64,000 nt of DNA from CAYNRA01 sp046293395 (lineage in GTDB: Bacteria; Bacteroidota; Bacteroidia; Cytophagales; Spirosomataceae): assembly GCA_046293395.1 (NCBI GenBank), contig JBKBOU010000002.1:496001-560000 (forward strand), in the 5' to 3' direction. The notes beneath the pieces were generated by a model. The model had not been told where the DNA came from. It was given only the letters and a program-made list of their open reading frames with translations, and searched no databases. Shown here piece after piece: positions 9,004-17,700 of the stretch; within the stretch, counting starts at the first letter, position 1; every line of letters begins with the position of its first letter. The position numbers and the translations under genes were made by a program.

Positions 9004-10338
9004 ATGAAAAAACCAAAACTAAGTTTTACCCAAATCATTAACATGAATTTTGGGTTCTTTGGCTTGCAGTACAGCTTCGGGCTTCAGCAAGCGAATATGA
9101 GCCCAATTTACTCGTATTTAGGTGCCGAAGAAAGCAGCCTACCTCTTCTCTGGATGGCGGGACCCATGACCGGATTATTAGTTCAGCCCATCATCGGCGC
9201 TGTTAGTGACAAAACCATTACACGTTGGGGACGCCGAACACCTTATTTTTTAATTGGTGCTATTTTATGTAGTCTTTGCTTATTCATCATGCCGTACAGC
9301 AGCTCTGTCTGGATGGCAGCAAGTGTTCTCTGGATTTTAGATGCCGCCAATAATATCACACAAGAACCCTATCGTGCCTTTGTAAGCGATAAACTGGATG
9401 AATCACAGCACTCACAAGGTTTTTTATCTCAAAGTGCATTTACAGGTTTAGGACAGACACTTTCCTATCTAACACCCACATTGCTTATCTTTTTTGGGGT
9501 TAGTCAGGTAGCTAAAAACGACAGTGGCATACCCATCACTACATTTATCGCCTTCATGATTGGCGCGGTAGTTTCGATTGGTTCTATTTTATGGACATTG
9601 CGCACCACAAAGGAAATCCCCCTCACAGAAGAAGAAATAGCAGAAATAAAAGAAAGCCCAGCTGGGGTCAAATCAACGATTACAGAAATTGCACAAGCCA
9701 TTCGGGAAATGCCAAGCACCATGAAACGGATGATACCCATGATGCTTTTTAGCTGGTACGCCATGTTCATCTATTGGCAGTACATTACCCTTTGTTTGTC
9801 TAAAACATTGCATAATACCGTTGACCCAACTACCACGGGTTTTCGGTCATCTGAACTACTAACAGGGCAAATTGGTGCTTTTTACAATTTTATGGCCTTT
9901 GTTTCTGCCTTCGGACTGGCTACGTTAGCAAATAAATACGGCCCTAAATACATCCACATGATTTGCTTGTTTTTAGCAGGAGTTGGCTTACTTTCTATTC
10001 CATTCATCCAAACAGAAAATGTATTATTTATTCCTATGATTGGCATGGGTTTATCGTGGGCAAGTATGATGGGAAATCCATACATTATGCTCGCAGGAAG
10101 TATTCCGGCAAATAGAACGGGTGTTTACATGGGGATTTTTAATATGTTTATCGTGATTCCTATGCTCCTCGAAACCTTTACTATTTCTTTATATTATAAA
10201 TCTCTGCTTGGAGGCAACCCGCAGAATGCAATCCGTTTGGCGGGCTTCTTGCTTTGTTTAGCTGCGATTTCCGTCTTGTTCATTCCTTACAAAAAAGGGA
10301 AAGAAAAGGTCATTATTCCGGCGGGAGGTGGTCATTAA
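9004..10338 (+). CDS. MFS transporter, GPH/SUT-like sugar symporter type
   Basis: Twelve-helix major-facilitator permease of the sugar:cation symporter group. 444 residues. GPMTGLLVQPIIGAVSDKTITRWGRRTPYFLIGA (helix 2-3 loop) matches the signature of sucrose/maltose symporters and related MFS proteins, and AANNITQEPYRAFVSD follows the same family pattern. It probably brings a disaccharide across the inner membrane with protons; the substrate is inferred only from family resemblance. No glycosidase or regulator is adjacent. Confidence 0.85.
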   Translation: MKKPKLSFTQIINMNFGFFGLQYSFGLQQANMSPIYSYLGAEESSLPLLWMAGPMTGLLVQPIIGAVSDKTITRWGRRTPYFLIGAILCSLCLFIMPYSSSVWMAASVLWILDAANNITQEPYRAFVSDKLDESQHSQGFLSQSAFTGLGQTLSYLTPTLLIFFGVSQVAKNDSGIPITTFIAFMIGAVVSIGSILWTLRTTKEIPLTEEEIAEIKESPAGVKSTITEIAQAIREMPSTMKRMIPMMLFSWYAMFIYWQYITLCLSKTLHNTVDPTTTGFRSSELLTGQIGAFYNFMAFVSAFGLATLANKYGPKYIHMICLFLAGVGLLSIPFIQTENVLFIPMIGMGLSWASMMGNPYIMLAGSIPANRTGVYMGIFNMFIVIPMLLETFTISLYYKSLLGGNPQNAIRLAGFLLCLAAISVLFIPYKKGKEKVIIPAGGGH

Positions 10339-10370
10339 ATAGGTATGGTTTGTAGAGAAAAAGAGATAGA

Positions 10371-10401
10371 TTGTCATAGTTGGTTTATTTTACTATTTTT
10401 G
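10371..10401 (+). promoter_or_regulatory. Promoter of comA
   Basis: TTG (10371-10373), 20-nt spacer, TATTTTTG (10394-10401): matches the Bacteroidota -33/-7 consensus, 48 nt before the comA start codon. Confidence 0.7.
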
Positions 10402-10448
10402 CGCATTCTTTTTAGTTAAAAAGACATGTATATTAACAGTAGAAACCA

Positions 10449-11273
10449 ATGAATTACGAACTATCTCTAGTTCCAAACCGTACGTTAAAGCCTCGCCAAG
10501 CCGGACTTACGATGGTTATGGACAAAGGGTCTAGTGTCCGCGAGGTTGAGGACACCCTGTCTATTGCAGCAGATTATATCGATATTGTTAAATTAGGTTG
10601 GGCTACCTCTTTTGTGACACCCAATGTAGAAAATAAAATCAAAGTATATCAAGACGCTGGTATTCCCGTTTATTTTGGGGGTACTTTGTTTGAAGCCTTC
10701 GTGGTTCGTAACCAATTTGAAGACTACCTGCGCATTCTTGATAAATTCAATCTTGAACACGCTGAAGTCTCTGACGGCTCTATTACGCTTCCGTCTGAAG
10801 AAAAATGCAAGTATATTCGCCGTTTGGCGGAAAGAGGCAAAGTTCTCTCTGAAGTAGGTTCAAAAGATGCTGAAAAGATTTTTGCGCCCTACAAATGGAT
10901 TGAAATGATGCGTGCAGAGCTAGATGCAGGTGCTTGGAAGGTCATCGGAGAAGCGCGAGAAGGTGGAAACATCGGTCTTTACAGAAGTAGTGGAGAAGTT
11001 CGCCAAGGTCTAGTAGATGAAATTATCAATGCTATTCCTGCGGAAAAAATCATTTGGGAAGCTCCTCAAAAATCGCAACAAGTCTATTTTGTCAAATTAG
11101 TAGGTTCAAATGTCAATTTAGGAAATATCGCAATGAACGAGATTATTCCGTTAGAGACTATTCGTTTGGGATTACGTGGAGATACTTTCGCGACATTCTT
11201 ACCCGAAGACATCAAAAAAGAATATAAACTAGGAAAATATTACCAAGACGACCGTATTCGTCAAGACGATTAA
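10449..11273 (+). CDS. comA: Phosphosulfolactate synthase
   Basis: ComA family TIM-barrel enzyme that adds sulfite to phosphoenolpyruvate to form phosphosulfolactate (EC 4.4.1.19). 274 residues. Family signatures include KPRQAGLTMVMDKG, DIVKLGWATSF, GGTLFEAF, HAEVSDGSITL and VIGEAREGGNIGLY. In methanogens the product goes to coenzyme M, in Bacillus spores to sulfolactate. In Bacteroidota its role is not settled; a link to sulfonate or sulfonolipid precursors is inference. No comB or comC neighbour is present. It is followed by a terminator, then dedA and aroE. Confidence 0.88.
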   Translation: MNYELSLVPNRTLKPRQAGLTMVMDKGSSVREVEDTLSIAADYIDIVKLGWATSFVTPNVENKIKVYQDAGIPVYFGGTLFEAFVVRNQFEDYLRILDKFNLEHAEVSDGSITLPSEEKCKYIRRLAERGKVLSEVGSKDAEKIFAPYKWIEMMRAELDAGAWKVIGEAREGGNIGLYRSSGEVRQGLVDEIINAIPAEKIIWEAPQKSQQVYFVKLVGSNVNLGNIAMNEIIPLETIRLGLRGDTFATFLPEDIKKEYKLGKYYQDDRIRQDD

Positions 11274-11286
11274 TCCTACAAATACC

Positions 11287-11326
11287 AAAGCATCTCCACC
11301 CTATACAGTGTGTGAGATGCTTTTTT
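11287..11326 (+). terminator. Terminator after comA
   Basis: AAAGCATCTC (11287-11296) pairs with GAGATGCTTT (11314-11323), followed by T run. Confidence 0.8.
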
Positions 11327-11349
11327 CATAAAAATATTCCCTACAAATC

Positions 11350-12000
11350 ATGGAAATTATTCATTTCTTATTGTCCTTTTTGAAGGACCCGCTCACTGTC
11401 TTAGAAGGCTTCTTAGCCGAATACGATACCCTTACGTATGCCATTCTCTTCCTCATCATCTTTGTTGAAACAGGCTTCATTATCATGCCTCTTTTGCCCG
11501 GTGATTCACTCCTCTTTGCCGTTGGTCTTCTCGCCTCCACAACCGGAAAATTAGACATTGCTCTCGTTATTCCTTTGCTTGTTGTAGCTGCCTTGCTCGG
11601 AGATAACGTCAACTATTTCGTAGGCAAACGTTTCAGTAATTTTGTAAAATCCCGCGAAAAAATTCTCTTCTTAAAAAGAGATTACATCACACAGACGGAA
11701 GCATTTTATGAAAAACATGGCGGAAAAGCAGTTATTTTAGCCCGTTTTATGCCAATTATTCGGACAATCGCCCCATTTGTAGCTGGTGCTGGAAGTATGA
11801 AATATCCAAGATATATCTTTAATTGTGTTGCTGGCGCGATTCTCTGGGTGACAAGCATCAGCCTTTTGGGTTATTTTTTAGGTAGCAACGAATGGGTGAA
11901 AGTCAACTTCGAGAAAGTCGTTCTTGGCATTGTATTTGTCTCTATTGCCCCCATGATTATTGGTATCATCAAAGCAAAATTCGTAAAATCAAACGCGTAA
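11350..12000 (+). CDS. DedA-family (VTT/SNARE-associated) membrane protein
   Basis: Inner-membrane protein of the DedA superfamily, several members of which flip undecaprenyl phosphate or phospholipids. 216 residues with about five hydrophobic segments. The family signatures FVETGFIIMPLLPGDSLLF and ILARFMPIIRTIAPFVAGAGSM are both present, including the conserved re-entrant Pro-Gly and the Arg residues. It heads a tight run dedA-aroE-fdx-yjjG-prmA with gaps of 3 to 21 bp or small overlaps. Confidence 0.92.
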   Translation: MEIIHFLLSFLKDPLTVLEGFLAEYDTLTYAILFLIIFVETGFIIMPLLPGDSLLFAVGLLASTTGKLDIALVIPLLVVAALLGDNVNYFVGKRFSNFVKSREKILFLKRDYITQTEAFYEKHGGKAVILARFMPIIRTIAPFVAGAGSMKYPRYIFNCVAGAILWVTSISLLGYFLGSNEWVKVNFEKVVLGIVFVSIAPMIIGIIKAKFVKSNA

Positions 12001-12003
12001 CGT

Positions 12004-12753
12004 ATGCGAACTTTCGGACTTATCGGATTTCCCTTAACGCACTCCTTCTCAAAGAAATATTTCTCTGAAAAATTTACCGAATTAGGCATCGCCAATTCAC
12101 ATGCGTATGATTTGTTTGAATGCACGGATGCTTCTTTTTTTCTGGAATTATTTCAAAAAAACGCACATCTTGTTGGACTAAACGTTACCATCCCGCACAA
12201 ATTAGCCGTTATTCCTTATTTGGATGAATTAGATGCCTCAGCAGAGAAAGTAGGAGCTGTCAATGTCATTAAACGTCTTTCTTCTGGAAAGCTAAAAGGC
12301 TATAATTCAGATTATTACGGATTTAGAAAGTCACTTCTTGAAACCTTGAATGGTAGAGATACAACCCAACTCAAAGCATTGGTTCTCGGATACGGCGGCG
12401 CTGCAAAAGCGGTAGTGGCAGCTTTAGAAAATATCGGAATTGAATATAAAGTCGTGTCGAGAAATCCAGATGAAAATCAAATTGCCTATCCAGAAACAGA
12501 CAATCTTTTAGACGCATATCAGCTACTTATCCATTGTTCCCCGTTAGGAACCTATCCGAATACAGAGGCGAGTCCAGCGATTGATTACGATAAAATAACA
12601 AGCAAACACATTCTCATGGACTTGGTGTATAACCCGCCTTTGACACAGTTTTTAGAGCGTGGGCAAACCAAAGGAGCTACCATCCAAAATGGATACCAAA
12701 TGCTTGTTTATCAAGCTGAAAAAGCCTGGGAAATTTGGCAAGACAATCAATAA
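12004..12753 (+). CDS. aroE: Shikimate dehydrogenase
   Basis: Reduces 3-dehydroshikimate to shikimate with NADPH in aromatic amino acid synthesis. 249 residues. FGLIGFPLTHSFSKKYFSEKF gives the substrate-binding Ser pair, LNVTIPHK carries the catalytic Lys, the cofactor loop is VLGYGGAAKAVVAAL, and NGYQMLVYQAEKAWEIW closes the family pattern. It starts 3 bp after dedA, so translation is probably coupled. The DHQ-synthase-like gene at 56.9 kb belongs to the ebo cluster and is probably not its pathway partner. Confidence 0.95.
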   Translation: MRTFGLIGFPLTHSFSKKYFSEKFTELGIANSHAYDLFECTDASFFLELFQKNAHLVGLNVTIPHKLAVIPYLDELDASAEKVGAVNVIKRLSSGKLKGYNSDYYGFRKSLLETLNGRDTTQLKALVLGYGGAAKAVVAALENIGIEYKVVSRNPDENQIAYPETDNLLDAYQLLIHCSPLGTYPNTEASPAIDYDKITSKHILMDLVYNPPLTQFLERGQTKGATIQNGYQMLVYQAEKAWEIWQDNQ

Positions 12754-12774
12754 ACAAGTAAATAAAACGAAATT

Positions 12775-13086
12775 ATGAAATACAAGAAACACATTTTCAT
12801 TTGTACAAACGACAAACCAGCACCCAAAAAAAGCTGTGGAAGTGAGCACGGAATGGCGTTAGTGAATGCCTTCAAAGAAAAATTGACAGAAAGAAACTTA
12901 CAAATAGATATTCGCGCACAACGCGCTGGCTGTTTGGACGTTTGTGGATTTGGTCCAAGTTTGGTTGTCTATCCAGAAGGTATTTTCTACGGAAAAGTCT
13001 CGTTAGAGGATGTAGAAGAAATTGTAGAAAGCCACTTAGTAAACGATATTCCCGTTGAGCGCCTGCGCCTATCTTTCAATAAATGA
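12775..13086 (+). CDS. Thioredoxin-like (2Fe-2S) ferredoxin
   Basis: Small electron-transfer protein of the thioredoxin-fold 2Fe-2S ferredoxin family. 103 residues with four cysteines placed as expected: C10 (FICTN), C21 (KSCGSEHG), C53 and C57 (GCLDVCGFGP). VVYPEGIFYGKV is also typical of the family. The redox partner is unknown. The stop overlaps the next gene start by 4 bp (ATGA), indicating coupling to yjjG. Confidence 0.88.
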   Translation: MKYKKHIFICTNDKPAPKKSCGSEHGMALVNAFKEKLTERNLQIDIRAQRAGCLDVCGFGPSLVVYPEGIFYGKVSLEDVEEIVESHLVNDIPVERLRLSFNK

Positions 13087-13799
13087 GAAAAAAGTTTTCA
13101 AAAATCAAACATCTTTTCTTTGATTTAGACCATACATTGTGGGACTTCGAGGCGAATGCACGCATTTGCCTCGAAGAAATATACCACACACATCAACTTG
13201 CCGAATTGGGTGTACCAAACCATGAATTATTTGCTGATACGTTCTCCGAAGTAAATCAAACTTTTTGGTATTTACTTGATACAAAGCAAATTACACACGA
13301 AACCCTTCGTAGAGAACGCTTTCGGTCAACACTTTCAGACCTTGGTTTCAGTATTGAATACCCGCTAAGTGAAGCAATGAACGCCCAGTTTCTTGAGTTA
13401 CTACCTGAGCAAACAAGTTTGATGCCCCACGCCGTTGATACATTAGAAATGCTTTCTAAAAAGTATCAATTGCACATTATTTCCAACGGATATGAACACA
13501 TTCAACGGAAAAAACTAGAGAAAAGCGGGTTACTTCCCTACTTCAAAGCCATTGTTACAAACGATGTAGCCAATGCACACAAACCTAGTCCGGCTATTTT
13601 TTCGTTCGCCTTGCAAATGACAGGTTCTTCGCATCAACAATCTGTAATGATTGGCGATAACTGGACTGCCGACATCCAGGGTGCTATCCAATCCAATATC
13701 TTTGCTGTTCATTTTGACCCAACGCAAAAAGGTAAAGTGACCAGCGAATATGCCGTCATTAATTCATTACATCATTTACCATCACTTCTTGACTCGTAA
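13083..13799 (+). CDS. YjjG-family noncanonical pyrimidine nucleotidase (HAD)
   Basis: HAD-superfamily phosphatase resembling YjjG, which dephosphorylates nucleoside monophosphates including noncanonical pyrimidines. 238 residues. Motif I FFDLDHTLWDFEANA (Asp nucleophile and acid), motif II HIISNGYEH, the Lys in NAHKPSPAIF, and motif IV MIGDNWTADIQGA are all intact. It starts inside the ferredoxin stop and is followed after 3 bp by prmA. Confidence 0.9.
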   Translation: MRKKFSKIKHLFFDLDHTLWDFEANARICLEEIYHTHQLAELGVPNHELFADTFSEVNQTFWYLLDTKQITHETLRRERFRSTLSDLGFSIEYPLSEAMNAQFLELLPEQTSLMPHAVDTLEMLSKKYQLHIISNGYEHIQRKKLEKSGLLPYFKAIVTNDVANAHKPSPAIFSFALQMTGSSHQQSVMIGDNWTADIQGAIQSNIFAVHFDPTQKGKVTSEYAVINSLHHLPSLLDS

Positions 13800-13802
13800 A
13801 CT

Positions 13803-14630
13803 ATGCACTATTACGAAATTTCTCTTCAAGTATCGCCTGACTATTCCGAAATTCTGGTAGCCGAACTCGCTGAAATCGGGTATGATTCTTTCATTGAAAC
13901 ACCTGACGGCCTTGAAGCGTACATCACTGACGAACTTTTTGAGGAAATGGAAGTGAAACAACTGCTTGAAAAATACGCAGATGTAGGACAAATCACGTAT
14001 TCTATCCAAAAAATTGAAAAGAAAAACTGGAACGAGGAATGGGAAAAAAGTTTTTCTCCGATAGAGGTCGATGGAAAAATCTATGTTCGTGCTACTTTTC
14101 ATCCTGAAGCACCCGCTCATTTTGCCCACGAAATCATCATTACCCCAAAAATGTCTTTCGGGACGGGGCATCACGAAACGACTTCACAAGTACTTGGTCT
14201 TCAATTAGATATACCACACGAAAATAAAAAAGTACTTGATGTCGGTACAGGCACAGGCATTCTTGCTATTCTTGCCGCCAAACTGGGTGCAACAGAAATT
14301 CATTCTTTTGATATTGATGAATGGTCGGTTGAAAATACCAAAGAAAATATTGAGTTGAATAGCACACGCCAAATCACAGTGGAATTAGGGACAATCCAAG
14401 ACCAAAATGTAAAACCATACGATATTGTCTTGGCAAACATCAACCGAAATATATTATTGGCTGAAATCCCTGTTTATGTTCAGTTTATGGAACCCAACGC
14501 CTACCTGATTGTCAGTGGTTTTTATGTGCAAGATGTCGAAGATATTACCCAAAAAGCAGCAGAAGTAGGCTTGAAAATTATCACGCAAACAAGTAAGAAT
14601 AATTGGTCAGCCATCGTTTTTCAAAGGTAA
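13803..14630 (+). CDS. prmA: Ribosomal protein L11 methyltransferase
   Basis: SAM-dependent methyltransferase that trimethylates ribosomal protein L11. 275 residues: N-terminal substrate-recognition domain (about 1-95), then SFGTGHHETTSQV, the SAM-binding loop VLDVGTGTGILAILAA and the LANINRNILL motif (Asn in the active site). Last gene of the dedA-prmA run. Confidence 0.94.
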   Translation: MHYYEISLQVSPDYSEILVAELAEIGYDSFIETPDGLEAYITDELFEEMEVKQLLEKYADVGQITYSIQKIEKKNWNEEWEKSFSPIEVDGKIYVRATFHPEAPAHFAHEIIITPKMSFGTGHHETTSQVLGLQLDIPHENKKVLDVGTGTGILAILAAKLGATEIHSFDIDEWSVENTKENIELNSTRQITVELGTIQDQNVKPYDIVLANINRNILLAEIPVYVQFMEPNAYLIVSGFYVQDVEDITQKAAEVGLKIITQTSKNNWSAIVFQR

Positions 14631-14700
14631 AAGCACCATTCTGACAATTTGATTCAGACAAAACTGCTCATTTTTGTGCTTTTTATCTGTAAATTACGAT

Positions 14701-17700
14701 ATGAAGAACAATTTTATGAGACATAAAAAAAAACGTACTTTCTTTCTTTCTCTGGTACTAACAACTGTGATTAGCCTTTTCAATTTAACAGAAAAGGCTA
14801 ATGCCCAGTCATTTAAACTAAAAAGCACACCCGAAACTTTTGTAGAAGAAATCAGAAATCTGACGACTTCACCCAAACAAGAACCTACCCTTTTCTTTGT
14901 TCAGTTTGATTCAACGTGGAACCAATTGGGTAAAAAACACCAATCGGTTTTTCACCAAGCTGCTCTTCAAATGGGATTGAAAAACTATCCGCTGAACAGC
15001 CTTATCCAAGCAATGGAATTTGTTTTATTGACACACAGCGACTCCACTTGGACGAATGTTTCCAAAGATGCCTTTTTTGAAGGATTGGGTAGATTAGTCG
15101 ATAAATACGACAGCAAAGCAACGCAAAAAGCCATTGATCATCTCCTTCAATTTACCAAAACGCGATTACTTTTTCAGTCTAATTTCAATAAATTATACGC
15201 TACAAGTAAAACATTCACTCTCGAATTTGAGAAAAACCCAAAACGATATTACACAACCCAAGAAAGCCAAACTGTTGATTTAGAGTCACTTGACTTACTT
15301 GACGACGGATGGGACACGCCAGAGAGCAGCTGGAAAGGTAGAGAATCTCTTTCTAAAATTGACCTGCGAAAAAAGAACATTGAAACACCACTTATTTCCG
15401 GCTGGATTCTTCATTTCCCAGAAGCCAATCTTTCTTTTGTTTCCAAAACAGACTCCATCGTTGTCGAACAAACCGCTTGTTCTTTCGTTCCAACAACCTC
15501 ACAAGTAGTAGGCCAAGCGGGTAAATTACGCTGGACAAGTGCCGGTTTTCCTACTGCTGTTTCCTCTTGGAAAAGCGCCTACTTCTTTTTTGCCTATCAA
15601 ACAAGATTAGTTGTTGAAGATACAGAACTGGTTTTTGAAGATATACTCAAGAAACCGATTTTGGGCGTTTCAGAAGTTCGAATTATCGCACGAAACCCAC
15701 AAACAGTGCCAAGTTATCCTCGGTTTAAGTCCTATGATGGCAATGCAGATATTCAATTCATAGAAAATAATATTCGATACAAAGGAGGTATCTCACTCGT
15801 CGGGCCACGCATTCGCTCCTCCTCGCTTTACGATGGACTCACGGAAATCCAGCTCATCAAAGAAAATAAGACCGTTTTCAAAGTTAAATCAAAGGATTTT
15901 GAACTTACAGATAGCTTAATTACCTCTCCACAAGTAGCTTTTACAGGATTTATAAAAACGGATTCTGTTTTCCATCCGGCTGTTCGGTTCCAATATCACC
16001 AACAAAACGAGCAAGTTCAACTGAATGTACCCCAAAATAGTGGCTATCGTATTGCTCCTTTCGTTGATACGTTTCACAAAATGTACATCACGTCTGATGC
16101 CGCCAAATGGGACATAAAAAAAGAGGCAATGAACTTCTATATCGTTTCTGGCAAAGATATAAAACCCACTATTTTTGAATCCTTTGATTTTTATTCTCCC
16201 CAAAGAATCATTGATTTAAGCACTTTGGCGGGTTTTAATCCACTTCTCGTAGCCAATAATCTGGTCAGAAAATCTAGAAAAAATGAATTTTCGATAGATG
16301 ATTTAGCTAATGCTATTGGTAAAAAACCGGAGCAAATCAAGGGTGGTGTGTCTTTTGCAACGCACCAAGGACTTTTTCTCTACGATTTAGAAAAAGAAAA
16401 CTACAAAATTACTCCCAAAGGCATTCATTATCTTCTTTCCTACGCAGGGCAAAAAGATTACGACGATCTAATCATTCCCTCTATTTATAACGGCTCAGAT
16501 TCGACAGGTCACGGGGTCATTGATTTCAAGTCAGCAGGTTTAACCATTAACGGAACCAAAGAATTTAGGTTAAGTGACTCGCTTGGTATCATCCTTTACC
16601 CTACAAATCAGGCGATGGAAATCAAGAGAAGTGGGACATATACTTTTGATGGACACATAAAAGTCAAGAATTATTCCTTTTATGGAAAGAAGTTCAAGAT
16701 AGATTACGACCAATTTACGGTCGAGCTACAAGAAATTGATTCTATCATTTTTACTCCAAAAGAACTCTACAGACAAGCTAAAAAAGTGTATGTTGGCGGA
16801 AATATCCGATATCCTTCGAGTGGTATTTTGTATCTCAACGACCCGAAAAATAAATCTGGAAAACTTTATTTACCTGAATACCCCAAATTAAGCATACCAC
16901 AAGGTACAACTGTTTATTTTGATACACGGCGACCACAAAATGCGCGGTTTAACCAAAACGTACGCTTTGAAGTGCCCCGAATCCAGGCTGATAGTATGCA
17001 CGTGAAAGACTTAACCTGGATGGGAACTTTCCATTCAGACGGCATCTTCCAACCTATTCAAGATACGTTGCGTATCATGCCTGACCTTTCTGTTGGTTTC
17101 CGGCATATTCCTCCAGCAACCGGACTGCCTGTTTACGGCTCTTCTTCTTCCTTTATTTTTTACGAACCCCTACAACTTGATGCCAGTGGGCTGCATGCAC
17201 AAGGAGAGTTTGTGCATCTTTCCGGAAATTATATCCTAAATAATGCTGATTTTAAAATCGAAGGGTTGCAATCCTCTGGTCGGACAGGTATTATCAAAGA
17301 GGCAAATCTACAAAATACGTATTTTCCAGAGGTTTTACTCAAGGAATTTACACTCCAATGGAAACCCAAGGCCGACTCTCTCCTCATTGCTACGAAAACA
17401 GACCTTGCTTTTTACCAAGGAAGTACCACATTTAGTGGTCAGCTTATCGTAAGAAAATCGGGGATGTTCGGACAAGGAAAGCTCGCTAGAATAGACTCTG
17501 AGGCGAAATCACAGGAAATTAAGTTCAATAAGCAAGGATTTTTAGCCGATAAATCCCAATTTCTCATCAAGAGTTCAACAAGTACAGACAAACCCGTTTT
17601 ACTCGGCTATTTGGTTGATATAAATTTTGATGTATCCAAGCAAATAGTCCAAATGGAAGGGCAATCGCAGGAGAATTTTACTTCATCAGAGAATAATTCG

